Assembly: GCF_001921215.1 (NCBI RefSeq)
Contig: NZ_MSIF01000002.1
Coordinates: 310,001-374,000, forward strand
Direction: 5' to 3'
Source of the DNA: Actinophytocola xinjiangensis
GTDB lineage: Bacteria; Actinomycetota; Actinomycetes; Mycobacteriales; Pseudonocardiaceae
DNA: 64,000 nucleotides
The notes beneath the pieces are model-generated. The model worked only from the letters and a program-made list of their open reading frames with translations, was not told the DNA's origin and made no database searches. The stretch's first letter is position 1; each line of letters opens with the position of its first letter. Positions 35,169 through 43,687 of the stretch are shown here, piece by piece. The position numbers were made by a program, and so were the translations under genes.

Positions 35169-35545
35169 CCAAGAGCGTGATCTCGCTGCCGGAGGACCGG
35201 CGGATCTCGGTGCCGTTGAGCCACGGCATCCGCAAGGGCAACATCCTGCAGGTCGCCGGGCAGGTGGCGCTCGACCCGGCCAGCGGCGAGGTGGTCGGCA
35301 CCACGGTCGCCGAGCAGACCGTCCAGTGCCTGACCAACGTCGCGGCGATCCTGGAGGCCGGCGGCGCCAGCTTCGAGGACGTGGTGATGCTGCGCGTCTA
35401 CCTCACCGACACCGCGCACTTCGCCGAGCTGAACGAGGCCTACGCGGCGTTCCTGCCCGAGCCCTACCCCGCCCGCACGACCGTCTACGTGGGACTCCCG
35501 GCCGGTTTCCTGGTGGAGATCGACGCGCTGGCGGTACTGGACTGA
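35165..35545 (+). CDS. ridA: RidA family reactive-intermediate deaminase
   Basis: A 126-residue YjgF/YER057c/UK114 family protein. The key Arg lies in PYPARTTVYVG and the conserved Glu in LVEIDALAVL; GQVALDPASGEVVG is the family N-terminal motif. RidA hydrolyses enamine/imine intermediates released by PLP-dependent dehydratases such as 2-aminoacrylate. Its coupled position in the same locus as a PLP deaminase supports an enamine-generating deamination step there. Confidence 0.9.
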   Translation: MTKSVISLPEDRRISVPLSHGIRKGNILQVAGQVALDPASGEVVGTTVAEQTVQCLTNVAAILEAGGASFEDVVMLRVYLTDTAHFAELNEAYAAFLPEPYPARTTVYVGLPAGFLVEIDALAVLD

Positions 35546-35550
35546 CGGGC

Positions 35551-35590
35551 GGTGCCCCGGCCGGCGCGACGATGCGCCGACCGGGGCACC
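35551..35590. terminator. Bidirectional hairpin terminator
   Basis: Two 17-base arms, GGTGCCCCGGCCGGCGC and its near-complement with one mismatch, are separated by a six-base loop. The structure lies between the convergent ends of ridA and the GH9 cellulase gene. Confidence 0.8.
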
Positions 35591-35594
35591 GGCC

Positions 35595-37850
35595 TCAGGC
35601 CTGGTCGTCGAGGAACGACGAGATCCAGGCGAGGGCGGAGTTCCAGTTGATCGCCACCTCGTTCGTCGAGTACGACTGGATGTCGTCCACGTAGCAGAAC
35701 TGTGGCGCGCAGCCGTCCAGCAGGTCGGCGGCGAACGGGTCCTCCAGAGCGGAGTTCGCGCCGCCGGCCAGTGAGCCGGACGGCGGGTTGGGCGAGTTCG
35801 GGTCGAGCTGGCGGCCGAAGATCCGGCTGTGCTGGTTCTGCGGCGTCTTCGTTCCCCAGTCGGTGACGTAGGAGTGGTTGAGCGCGTTGCGGCCGAACAC
35901 GTAGTCCATGCCCTGCAACGCCCCCGCCCGGTAGCGGCGGTCACCGGTCAGGTCGAACGCGGTCGCCAGCACCACCGTGTTGTTGATGATGTTGCCGTTG
36001 CCGCCCCAGAAGTAGCTGTCGGCCGCGCCGGGGATCGGCACCCCGTAGGCCTGGCCGGCGATGGTCGCCAGGTACTCGTCGGCCGCCGACACCACGTCCC
36101 TGGCCATCATCAGCCGCTTGAACCAGGACAGCCGGCTCGGCACGGTCGCCAGGTCCAGCTTGGCGAGCGCGGCGGTCGATGGCCAGCTGAACCCGTTGGG
36201 CTCGAACACCTCGCCGGTGTGGTGCGGGGACGCGGTGAGGTCGGCCAGGTAGCGCTGTTCGCCGGTGGTCAGGTACAGCTCGGCGGCGGCCCAGTAGAAC
36301 TCGTCGGTCACGTCGTTGTCGCTGTAGGCGCCGCCGCCGATGCCGTCGGCCGGGTCGGCGTAGCGGGCCGGGTTGGCCTTCGCGGCGGTGTAGGCGGTCC
36401 GCGCGGCGCTCAGGCAGCGGCTGGCGAACGTGGCGTCGAAGCCCCGGTACAGCCGGCCGCACTGGGCGGCGGTGGCGGCCAGGTTCAGCGTCGCGGCGGT
36501 CGATGGCGCGTGCAGCTCACGCGGCTGCGGGTCGTCCTCGGGGGCCAGCGGCAGGCCGGTCCACGCGGCGTCGTGGATCTTGTGGTGGGCCATGCCGGCC
36601 AGTGGTTGGCCGGCCGGAACCTGCATACGCAGCAGGAACTCCAGCTCCCAGCGGGCCTCGTCGAGGATGTCGGGCACCCGGTTGCCGCGTTCGGGCACGC
36701 GCAGCGTGCTGTCGCCCAGGGCGCCCGGGGTGGCGCTGGGCGCGGTCCGGGTCCGCTCGAAGGTGCTGAGCAGCTGGTAGGTGGCGAGGCCGCCGTTCAC
36801 GACGTACTTGCCGTGGTCACCGGCGTCGTACCAGCCGCCGCGCACGTCGAGCCGGTGGTCGCAGACCCCGGCCTGGCACGGCACGTCGGTGTCGCCCTGG
36901 TTGGGCGCGACGCCGAGGTGGCCGGCGGGGCGGGCGTACTCCTGGCCGACGAGCGCGCCGTCGATCGGGAGGCCGCTGCGCTGGATGTAGAAGAACTGCA
37001 ACGAGTCCGAGCGCAGGTCGGCGTAGACGTCGCCGATGGCGAACGGGTAGCTGGTCTCGCCGTCGGCACTGAGCGTGTAGCCGGTGCCTTCGGCGGTGAC
37101 GCGGGAGAAGTCGACGCTGTGTGTGTTCTGGCCCGAGGCCGGGTCGACGCCGCGCGGGGTGGTCTGCCCGGTGGCCACGGCCGTGCCGGACGCGTTGGCC
37201 AGGGTCCAGGCCAGCGGCTGGGTGGACTCGGTGACCACGGTGGCGTTCTTCGGGCCGTCGGGCAGGTAGCCGACCTGGTTGACCCGCACCCGTGGTCCGG
37301 TGTCCGGTTCGTAGACCGGTGGTTCGGCGCCGCCGGTGAGGGAGACGTTGTCCAGGCAGAAGGTCCACGGCTGGGCTGAGCCGCCGACCTGGAAGGCCAC
37401 TTGGTCGGCGGCGCTGTCGGTGTCGGCGGTGAAGGTGTAGCTGAACGTCTGCGGCGCGGTGTCCAGGATGGTGGGCGCCGAGAGCCGTTCGGTCCACGGG
37501 TCGACCTGGAGCTGCACCTTGGCGAGCACGCCGACGGGGGCCGACGCCGAGGCGTCGAAGGTCAGCTCGTAGGTCTCGCCGGCCTGCAGGGCCAGGTCGT
37601 TCTGGCCGACGATGGCGTCCCACGGGTTCACGGTGCCGCCGGCGATCTGGGCGCAGAGTTGGCCGTCGACGACCGAGGCCGGCGCGTTGTCGGTCCACCA
37701 CCAGGGTGCGGTGCCGGAGTCGAAGGTGCCGTTGTCGATCAGTTCGGGTGGCTGCGCGGCGGCGGCGGAGGGGAACAGGGTGGCGGCGACGAGCGCGGCG
37801 GTGCCGGCGGCGACGGATCTGGCCGCGCGACGACGGAACGGGCGAGACAC
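35595..37850 (-). CDS. Secreted GH9 cellulase with N-terminal carbohydrate-binding module
   Basis: A 751-residue exported endoglucanase. It has a signal peptide (to about residue 34), a CBM4/9-like module (about 36-175, [17 protein letters not shown]), an Ig-like CelD_N domain (about 185-280, [16 protein letters not shown]) and the GH9 barrel. Catalytic base/nucleophile aspartates are in DAGD (342-345) and the acid Glu is about residue 731 in [16 protein letters not shown] is also conserved. GTG start with AAAGGA upstream. A perfect CebR operator lies 45 bases before the start, so cellobiose-responsive expression is expected. Confidence 0.93.
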   Translation of the reverse strand: MSRPFRRRAARSVAAGTAALVAATLFPSAAAAQPPELIDNGTFDSGTAPWWWTDNAPASVVDGQLCAQIAGGTVNPWDAIVGQNDLALQAGETYELTFDASASAPVGVLAKVQLQVDPWTERLSAPTILDTAPQTFSYTFTADTDSAADQVAFQVGGSAQPWTFCLDNVSLTGGAEPPVYEPDTGPRVRVNQVGYLPDGPKNATVVTESTQPLAWTLANASGTAVATGQTTPRGVDPASGQNTHSVDFSRVTAEGTGYTLSADGETSYPFAIGDVYADLRSDSLQFFYIQRSGLPIDGALVGQEYARPAGHLGVAPNQGDTDVPCQAGVCDHRLDVRGGWYDAGDHGKYVVNGGLATYQLLSTFERTRTAPSATPGALGDSTLRVPERGNRVPDILDEARWELEFLLRMQVPAGQPLAGMAHHKIHDAAWTGLPLAPEDDPQPRELHAPSTAATLNLAATAAQCGRLYRGFDATFASRCLSAARTAYTAAKANPARYADPADGIGGGAYSDNDVTDEFYWAAAELYLTTGEQRYLADLTASPHHTGEVFEPNGFSWPSTAALAKLDLATVPSRLSWFKRLMMARDVVSAADEYLATIAGQAYGVPIPGAADSYFWGGNGNIINNTVVLATAFDLTGDRRYRAGALQGMDYVFGRNALNHSYVTDWGTKTPQNQHSRIFGRQLDPNSPNPPSGSLAGGANSALEDPFAADLLDGCAPQFCYVDDIQSYSTNEVAINWNSALAWISSFLDDQA

Positions 37851-37895
37851 GGCAGGGTCCTTTCCGTGGTGACGACGATGACGACCACGAGAATC

Positions 37896-37909
37896 TGGGA
37901 GCGCTCCCA
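37896..37909. promoter_or_regulatory. CebR operator, GH9 side
   Basis: TGGGAGCGCTCCCA, the 14-base palindrome recognised by the cello-oligosaccharide repressor CebR in actinomycetes, is present without mismatch and extends to a 16-base palindrome with flanking C and G. It lies 45 bases upstream of the cellulase GTG. Confidence 0.92.
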
Positions 37910-38022
37910 GTTTTCGCCACCGATCGTGGCCACGCGATGCCGTCCTTGTCAACACGCGGGCCCCGATCGGCCCGAAAAGCCGCCGATTGGCGGGATGGAA
38001 CCGGCGATCTCCCGGGTACCGT

Positions 38023-38036
38023 TGGGAGCGCTCCCA
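38023..38036. promoter_or_regulatory. CebR operator, PQQ-dehydrogenase side
   Basis: A second perfect TGGGAGCGCTCCCA lies 28 bases upstream of the ATG of the PQQ sugar dehydrogenase. Centre-to-centre distance to the first copy is 127 bases, close to twelve helical turns, so looping between them is conceivable. Confidence 0.92.
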
Positions 38037-38064
38037 GTTCTCGCGACCCCCTTAGGAGCCCTCC

Positions 38065-39306
38065 ATGTCGCGACGGCGCCGTCGCCAGGTGGCCCTGCTG
38101 GCCCCTCTGCTCGTGCTCACCCTCTCCGCCCCACTGCTGCCGGCCGCCCAGGCCAGCGACACCACCACCGACACCACCGCAACCACCGGCCCGGTGGCGT
38201 CACTGTCCGAGCTGACCGTGGTCAACGAACAGGTCGCCTTCGGCTTACAACGCCCGATCGCCCTCACCGGCCTGCCCGACGGCCGGCTGCTGATCGCCGA
38301 GAAACGGGGCACCGTCCGCGTCTACCACCCCGACACCGGACTGGCCGCCGACCCGATCCTCGACCTCACCGACAGGATCGACCCGTCGGACAACGAACGC
38401 GGCCTGCTCGGCCTCACCCCGGCGCCCGACTTCGCGCGCACCGGCATGCTCTACGTCTCCTACACCGCCCTGCCCGACGGCCGGCTCACCCTGTCCCGGA
38501 TGCCGATCACCGCGCCGGACCGCGAACAGATCCTGCTCACCCAGGACCACTCCCAGTACGGCAACCACAACGGCGGGCAGGTCGCCTTCGGCATCGACCG
38601 CTACCTGTACTGGTCACTCGGTGACGGCGGCTACGCCAACGACCCGTTCGACACCGGCCAGGACCTGACCACCCTGCTCGGCAAGATCGTGCGCATCGAC
38701 GTCGGCGGCCCGTGCGGGTCCAAGCCCTACTGCATCCCGCACGACAACCCCTTCGCCAACACCCCCGGCGCGCTGCCCGAGATCTGGGTCTACGGCGTGC
38801 GCAACGCGTGGCGCTTCTCCATCGACCCCGCCGACAACTCGCTGTGGATCGGCGACGTCGGCCAGGGCTGGCTGGAGGAGGTCAACCACGTCCGCCAGTG
38901 GCAGAGCGGCGCCAACCTCGGCTGGTCCTGCCGCGAGGGCACCACGGTGTTCGACGAGGCCCAGTGCCGCGACGGCCAGCGCTACGTCGACCCGGTCTTC
39001 GAGTACGACCACCTCGACGGCAACTGCTCGATCACCGGCGGTGTCGTCTACCGGGGCAGCCAGACCCCCGAGGCACGCGGCGTCTACCTCGCCTCGGACT
39101 ACTGCTCGACCACCGCCTTCGCCGTACGCCCCAAGCACAACGGCTACGAGAGCGCGGTCGTGGGCACCCTGCCGATCCAGCCGACGGCCATCGCGCCGGA
39201 CGCCAACGGCGAGTTGTACGTGCTCAGCGATCTGCCCGGCTGGCTCAGCCGCGTGCGGTTCGAACGGGTTGAGCAGGACTCCAGCGTCGGGGCGGCGAAT
39301 CGCTGA
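38065..39306 (+). CDS. Secreted PQQ-dependent sugar dehydrogenase
   Basis: A 413-residue six-bladed beta-propeller of the soluble glucose/sorbosone dehydrogenase class. The signal peptide ends near residue 30 (LLPAAQA-SD). Family landmarks: NERGLLGLTPAPDF, NHNGGQVAFG with the catalytic-type His, LYWSLGDGG, GVRNAWRFSID, IGDVGQGWLEEVN. It would oxidise an aldose outside the cell with PQQ and pass electrons on. TAGGAG precedes the ATG. Codon 61 is a rare TTA. Shared CebR control with a cellulase implies cellulose-derived sugars, or electron supply to other oxidative enzymes. A conventional PQQ synthesis cluster is not in the window. Confidence 0.88.
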   Translation: MSRRRRRQVALLAPLLVLTLSAPLLPAAQASDTTTDTTATTGPVASLSELTVVNEQVAFGLQRPIALTGLPDGRLLIAEKRGTVRVYHPDTGLAADPILDLTDRIDPSDNERGLLGLTPAPDFARTGMLYVSYTALPDGRLTLSRMPITAPDREQILLTQDHSQYGNHNGGQVAFGIDRYLYWSLGDGGYANDPFDTGQDLTTLLGKIVRIDVGGPCGSKPYCIPHDNPFANTPGALPEIWVYGVRNAWRFSIDPADNSLWIGDVGQGWLEEVNHVRQWQSGANLGWSCREGTTVFDEAQCRDGQRYVDPVFEYDHLDGNCSITGGVVYRGSQTPEARGVYLASDYCSTTAFAVRPKHNGYESAVVGTLPIQPTAIAPDANGELYVLSDLPGWLSRVRFERVEQDSSVGAANR

Positions 39307-39328
39307 ACGAATAAGTACAGTTCCATGG

Positions 39329-39826
39329 ATGTCCGACGACACGGGGCTGGCCCGGCTCAACCACGCTGAGCCGGGCCCGGCCGAGCGGGAGCTGCTGGCC
39401 TGCTGCGCCGCCCGTCGCTGGGCCGACGAGATCCTCGCCCGCCGCCCCTACCGCGACCTCGCTGAGCTGCGCGAAGTCTCCTCGACGGTGCTCGCGCGGC
39501 TGTCCTGGGGCGACGTGGAGCAGGCCATGGCCGCCCACCCCAGGATCGGCGAGCGGGCCGCCGGGGACGCCCGCGAGGCCGGGTGGTCGCGTGCCGAACA
39601 GTCCGGTGTCACCGGCTCGGCCGACGATCTGGTGGCCGGCAACCTCGCCTACGAGGAACGGTTCGGCCACGTTTTCCTGATCTGCGCGACAGGACTGTCC
39701 TCGGCGACGATCCTGTCCAGACTGCGGGAGCGGCTGGGCAACGACCGGGACACCGAGCGGGAGGTCGTGCGCGCCGAACTCGGCAGGATCGTGGATCTGC
39801 GACTGGGGAAGGCGTTCGCGACGTGA
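39329..39826 (+). CDS. uraD: 2-oxo-4-hydroxy-4-carboxy-5-ureidoimidazoline (OHCU) decarboxylase
   Basis: A 165-residue all-helical enzyme giving (S)-allantoin from OHCU, the last step of urate oxidation. The catalytic His lies in the signature AAHPRIGER and the conserved C-terminal region has YEERFGHVFLICATG. It begins 22 bases after the PQQ dehydrogenase stop with a weak ribosome binding site, and overlaps uraH (GTGA). First gene of the purine operon. Confidence 0.92.
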   Translation: MSDDTGLARLNHAEPGPAERELLACCAARRWADEILARRPYRDLAELREVSSTVLARLSWGDVEQAMAAHPRIGERAAGDAREAGWSRAEQSGVTGSADDLVAGNLAYEERFGHVFLICATGLSSATILSRLRERLGNDRDTEREVVRAELGRIVDLRLGKAFAT

Positions 39827-40140
39827 GTCTGTCCACCCATGTGCTCGACACGAGTGCCGGCCGCCCGGCACCCGGTGTCCCGGTGCGCCTGCAGGCCCGT
39901 ACCGGCGACGGCTGGACGGCCGTCGCCGAGGGCCGCACCGACGCCGACGGCCGGCTGTCCGGCTGGGGCGTGGACGCCCCCGGCGTGTACCGGCTGGTCT
40001 TCTCGACCGGCGACCACTTCGGCCAGGAGTCGTTCTACCCGGAGGTGGTCGTCGCCTTCCGGATCACCGACCCGGCCGAGCACTACCATGTCCCGTTGCT
40101 GATCAGCCCGTTCGGGTACAGCACGTACCGAGGGAGCTGA
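39823..40140 (+). CDS. uraH: 5-hydroxyisourate hydrolase (transthyretin-like)
   Basis: A 105-residue transthyretin-related enzyme hydrolysing 5-hydroxyisourate to OHCU. Hallmarks are the N-terminal STHVLDTSAGRPA and the C-terminal YSTYRGS tetrapeptide region, with the active-site His and Arg in these segments. GTG start overlaps the uraD stop; one base separates its stop from the urate oxidase start. Confidence 0.94.
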   Translation: MSLSTHVLDTSAGRPAPGVPVRLQARTGDGWTAVAEGRTDADGRLSGWGVDAPGVYRLVFSTGDHFGQESFYPEVVVAFRITDPAEHYHVPLLISPFGYSTYRGS

Positions 40141-40141
40141 G

Positions 40142-41011
40142 ATGGACCTACGCCTTGGCGACAACCAGTACGGCAAGGCCGAGGTGCGGCTGGTGCGCGT
40201 CGACCGGGCCGAGGCCGGCCACACGGTCACCGACCTCAACGTCAGCACCGCGCTCGCCGGAGACCTGGACGCCACCCACCTCACCGGCGACAACAGCGGC
40301 GTCCTGCCGACCGACACACAGAAGAACACCGTGTACGCGTTCGCCCGCGACGGCGTCGGCGAGCCGGAGGAGTTCGGGCTGCGGCTGGCGCGCCACTTCG
40401 TCGACACCACCCCGACGATCACCAGGGCCCGGGTCCACCTGGAGCGCTACCGCTGGGAGCGGATCACCGTCGACGGCCAGCCGGCGCACCACTCGTTCGC
40501 CAGGGCGGCCGGCGTCCGCACCGCGACCGTCACCTACGACGGCACCACCGCGTGGGTCGTGTCCGGTCTGACCGACCTGACCGTCATGAACACCACCGGC
40601 TCGGAGTTCCACGGCTTCCACCGCGACCGGTTCACCACCCTGCCCGAGGCGACCGACCGGATCCTCGCCACCGCCGTGACCGCCCGCTGGCGCCACGCCA
40701 CGGACACCGCGAACTGGGCCGAGTCGTTCGGCCTCGCCCGTGGCGCGCTGCTGGAGGCCTTCGCCGACACCCACTCCCGTTCGCTGCAGCAGACCCTGCA
40801 CGCCATGGGCGAGCGGGTGCTGCGCGGCCAGCCCGACCTGGCGCAGATACGGCTCTCGCTGCCGAACAAGCACCACTTCCTGGTCGACCTGAGCCCGTTC
40901 GACCTGGACAACCCCGGCGAGGTGTTCTTCGCGGCGGACCGGCCGTACGGGTTGATCGAGGGCGAGGTGATCCGGGACGGCGCACCGGATCCCGGTCTGG
41001 CGTGGTGGTGA
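40142..41011 (+). CDS. uox: Urate oxidase (uricase)
   Basis: A 289-residue cofactor-free uricase converting urate to 5-hydroxyisourate. Conserved elements: the N-terminal YGKAEVRLVRV, the catalytic-loop GDNSGVLPTDTQKNTVYAFA with Thr, and TTGSEFHGFHRDRFTTL. Length matches the tunnel-shaped tetrameric family. The next gene, the FAD subunit of xanthine dehydrogenase, starts four bases later. Confidence 0.95.
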   Translation: MDLRLGDNQYGKAEVRLVRVDRAEAGHTVTDLNVSTALAGDLDATHLTGDNSGVLPTDTQKNTVYAFARDGVGEPEEFGLRLARHFVDTTPTITRARVHLERYRWERITVDGQPAHHSFARAAGVRTATVTYDGTTAWVVSGLTDLTVMNTTGSEFHGFHRDRFTTLPEATDRILATAVTARWRHATDTANWAESFGLARGALLEAFADTHSRSLQQTLHAMGERVLRGQPDLAQIRLSLPNKHHFLVDLSPFDLDNPGEVFFAADRPYGLIEGEVIRDGAPDPGLAWW

Positions 41012-41015
41012 TCGC

Positions 41016-41870
41016 GTGGACTTCCTGAGGCCAGGCTCGCTCGACGAGGCGCTCGCGATGAAGGCGGCGACCCCCGAGGCCGTCCCGATCGCCGGCGGCA
41101 CCGACGTCATGGTCGAGCTGAACTTCGACAAACGCCGCCCGCCGGCCCTGCTCGACCTGGGCCGGGTGGCCGAACTGTCCGGCTGGCGCACCGACGACGG
41201 CCACGTGCGCCTTGGCGCGACCGTGCCCTACGCGCGGATCGTCGGCGAACTCGGCGACCTGCTGCCGGGCCTGGCGATGGCCGCGCGCACCGTCGGCTCG
41301 CCGCAGATCCGCAACCGGGGCGGCGTCGGCGGCAACCTCGGCTCGGCGTCCCCGGCCGGGGACGCGCACCCGCCGCTGCTGGCCACCGGCGCCACCGTCG
41401 AGCTGGCCTCGGTGCGGGGCGTGCGCACGGTGCCGGCCGACGAGTTCTTCCTGGGCCCCAAGCGATCCGTGCTCGCCGCCGACGAGCTGGTCACGGCGGT
41501 CACCGTGCCGAGCGCGGCCGGGCCGCAGCAGTTCGCGAAGGTCGGCACGCGCAACGCGATGGTCATCGCGGTCTGCTCGTTCGGCCTCGCGCTGGACACC
41601 GGCACGCGCCGGGTCGGCACCGGGATCGGGTCGGCCGGCCCGACCCCGCTGCGCGCGGCGGCGGCCGAGGACTTCGCCGCGGAGGTTCTGCCCTGGGACG
41701 ACCCGCCGGCACTGACCGACGAGGTGGCCAGGGAGTTCGGCGAACTGGTCGCGGCCGCCGCGACCCCGATCGACGACGTGCGCGGCAGCGCGGCCTACCG
41801 CCGGCGCGCGTTGTCGGTTCTCGCCCGGCGCACGCTGCGTTGGGCCTGGCAGGACGTGAGGGTGAGGTAG
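41016..41870 (+). CDS. xdhB: Xanthine dehydrogenase FAD-binding subunit
   Basis: A 284-residue FAD subunit of the molybdenum hydroxylase family. The FAD-binding loop is PIAGGTDVMVELN near residue 25 and the second motif TVGSPQIRNRGGVGGNLGSASPAGD is clear (conserved core RNRGGVGGNLG). It transfers electrons from the iron-sulfur subunit to NAD or another acceptor. GTG start; it is followed three bases later by the 2Fe-2S subunit. Confidence 0.94.
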   Translation: MDFLRPGSLDEALAMKAATPEAVPIAGGTDVMVELNFDKRRPPALLDLGRVAELSGWRTDDGHVRLGATVPYARIVGELGDLLPGLAMAARTVGSPQIRNRGGVGGNLGSASPAGDAHPPLLATGATVELASVRGVRTVPADEFFLGPKRSVLAADELVTAVTVPSAAGPQQFAKVGTRNAMVIAVCSFGLALDTGTRRVGTGIGSAGPTPLRAAAAEDFAAEVLPWDDPPALTDEVAREFGELVAAAATPIDDVRGSAAYRRRALSVLARRTLRWAWQDVRVR

Positions 41871-41873
41871 CGG

Positions 41874-42341
41874 GTGCGGGTCAACATCGAGATCAACGGC
41901 GAGCGGCACACCGCCGACGACGTGTGGCCGGGGGAGAGTCTGCTCTACGTGCTGCGCGAGCGGCTGGGCCTGCCGGGGTCGAAGAACGCGTGCGAACAGG
42001 GCGAGTGCGGCTCGTGCACGGTGTACCTGGACGACACCCCGGTGTGCGCGTGCCTGGTCGCCGCCGGCCAGGCCGAGGGCCGGTCGGTGCGCACGGTCGA
42101 GGGCCTGGGCACCGAGGACGAGCTGGACCCGGTGCAGGAGGCGTTCGTGCGCACCGGCGCGGTGCAGTGCGGGTTCTGCACGCCGGGTCTGATCGTCGCC
42201 GCGCACGAGTTGGTGCACCGCTCCCCGGACGCCACCGACGCCGAGATCCGCGAGGCGCTGGCCGGAAACCTGTGCCGCTGCACGGGTTACGAGAAGATCC
42301 TGGACGCGGTCCGGTTGGCGGCCAAGGGGGTCCAGCGGTGA
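41874..42341 (+). CDS. xdhC: Xanthine dehydrogenase 2Fe-2S subunit
   Basis: A 155-residue subunit with two [2Fe-2S] clusters. The plant-ferredoxin type motif is CEQGECGSCTVYLD and the second is GFCTPG with CRCTGY. It links the molybdenum centre to FAD. The gene overlaps the deaminase gene by GTGA. All three xanthine dehydrogenase subunits are present but the Mo subunit is separated by the deaminase. Confidence 0.95.
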   Translation: MRVNIEINGERHTADDVWPGESLLYVLRERLGLPGSKNACEQGECGSCTVYLDDTPVCACLVAAGQAEGRSVRTVEGLGTEDELDPVQEAFVRTGAVQCGFCTPGLIVAAHELVHRSPDATDAEIREALAGNLCRCTGYEKILDAVRLAAKGVQR

Positions 42342-43687
42342 GGATCGTCATCGAGAACGCCGCCATCGTCACCGTCACCGGGGGCGAGTACCCGTCCGGT
42401 CACGTCGTCACCAACGACGGGCTCATCGAGTCCGTGGGCGCCGGGCCCGCCCCCGACGGCCCGGTCGACGAGCGGGTCGACGGCACCGGGTGCCTGGTCA
42501 CGCCCGGCCTGGTGAACACCCACCACCACCTGTACCAGTGGGCCACGCGCGGCATGGCCCAGCAGGCCACCCTGTTCCAGTGGCTCACCGAGCTGTACCC
42601 GGTGTGGGCCGGCCTGGACGAGAAGGTCACCCACGCCGCCGCCGTCGCCGGAGTGCTGCGGCTGGCGAGGACCGGCTGCACCACCGTTGCCGACCACCAC
42701 TACGTCTACCCGCGCCACGGCGGTGACCTGGCCGCCGCCGTGATCGACGCCGCCGCCACCGTCGGCACCCGGATGCACCTGGTGCGCGGCTCGATGGACC
42801 GGGGCGAGTCCCACGGCGGCCTGCCGCCGGACTCGGTCATCGAGGACACCGACACGGCGCTGGCCGCCACCGCTGAGGCCATCGACACCCACCACGACCC
42901 GTCGCCCCAGGCGTTCACCCGGGTCGCCGTCGGGCCGTGCTCGCCGTTCTCGGTGTCCACCGACCTGATGCGGCTGGCCGCGGAACTGGCGCGGGACAAG
43001 GGAGTCCGGCTGCACACCCACCTCGCCGAGACCGTCGACGAGCAGGACCAGTGCCAGGCCGAACACGGCTGCACGCCCGTCGAGTACGCCGAACGCACCG
43101 GCTGGCTCGGCGAGGACGTGTGGCTCGCGCACGGCGTGCACCTGTCCGACGACGCCGTCGCCCGCCTCGGCGCCACCGGCACCGGCGTGGCGCACTGCCC
43201 CACCTCCAACGGCCGCCTGGGCACCGGCATCGCCCGGATCGCCGACCTGATCGGCGCCGGTGCCCCGGTCGGCCTGGGCGTCGACGGCGCCGCCTCCAAC
43301 GAGGACGGCGGCCTGGGCGTCGAACTGCGCCAGGCCACCTACCTCGCCCGGCTGCGCGGCGGTCCGGCCGCGCTGACCGCCCGGGGCGCGCTGCGCCTGG
43401 CCACCCTCGGCGGCGCGCGCTGCCTGGGCCGGGACGACGAACTCGGCTCGCTGGAACCCGGCAAGCTCGCCGACCTCGCTGTCTGGCGGCTCGACGGCGT
43501 CGAACACGCCGGCATCGCCGACCCGGTGGCCGCGCTGGTGTTCGGTGCCCTGCCGCCCCTGGCGCTGCTGCTGGCCGGCGGCCGGCCGGTCGTGCGCGAG
43601 GACACCGCCCTGAACGTGTCCGACGTGGACGTGGCGGCGAACCTGCGCCGGGAGAGCGCCCGGCTGCTCGCGGCGGTGGACCGGTGA
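42338..43687 (+). CDS. 8-oxoguanine deaminase (amidohydrolase)
   Basis: A 449-residue metal-dependent amidohydrolase. The metal-binding HxH lies in VNTHHHLYQWATRG, further ligands in HTHLAETVDE and in VDGAASNEDGG, all in the pattern of 8-oxoguanine/guanine-type deaminases. It would make urate from 8-oxoguanine, or xanthine from guanine, feeding the neighbouring enzymes. Starts and ends in GTGA overlaps with xdhC and xdhA. Guanine deaminase is the main alternative. Confidence 0.85.
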   Translation: MRIVIENAAIVTVTGGEYPSGHVVTNDGLIESVGAGPAPDGPVDERVDGTGCLVTPGLVNTHHHLYQWATRGMAQQATLFQWLTELYPVWAGLDEKVTHAAAVAGVLRLARTGCTTVADHHYVYPRHGGDLAAAVIDAAATVGTRMHLVRGSMDRGESHGGLPPDSVIEDTDTALAATAEAIDTHHDPSPQAFTRVAVGPCSPFSVSTDLMRLAAELARDKGVRLHTHLAETVDEQDQCQAEHGCTPVEYAERTGWLGEDVWLAHGVHLSDDAVARLGATGTGVAHCPTSNGRLGTGIARIADLIGAGAPVGLGVDGAASNEDGGLGVELRQATYLARLRGGPAALTARGALRLATLGGARCLGRDDELGSLEPGKLADLAVWRLDGVEHAGIADPVAALVFGALPPLALLLAGGRPVVREDTALNVSDVDVAANLRRESARLLAAVDR

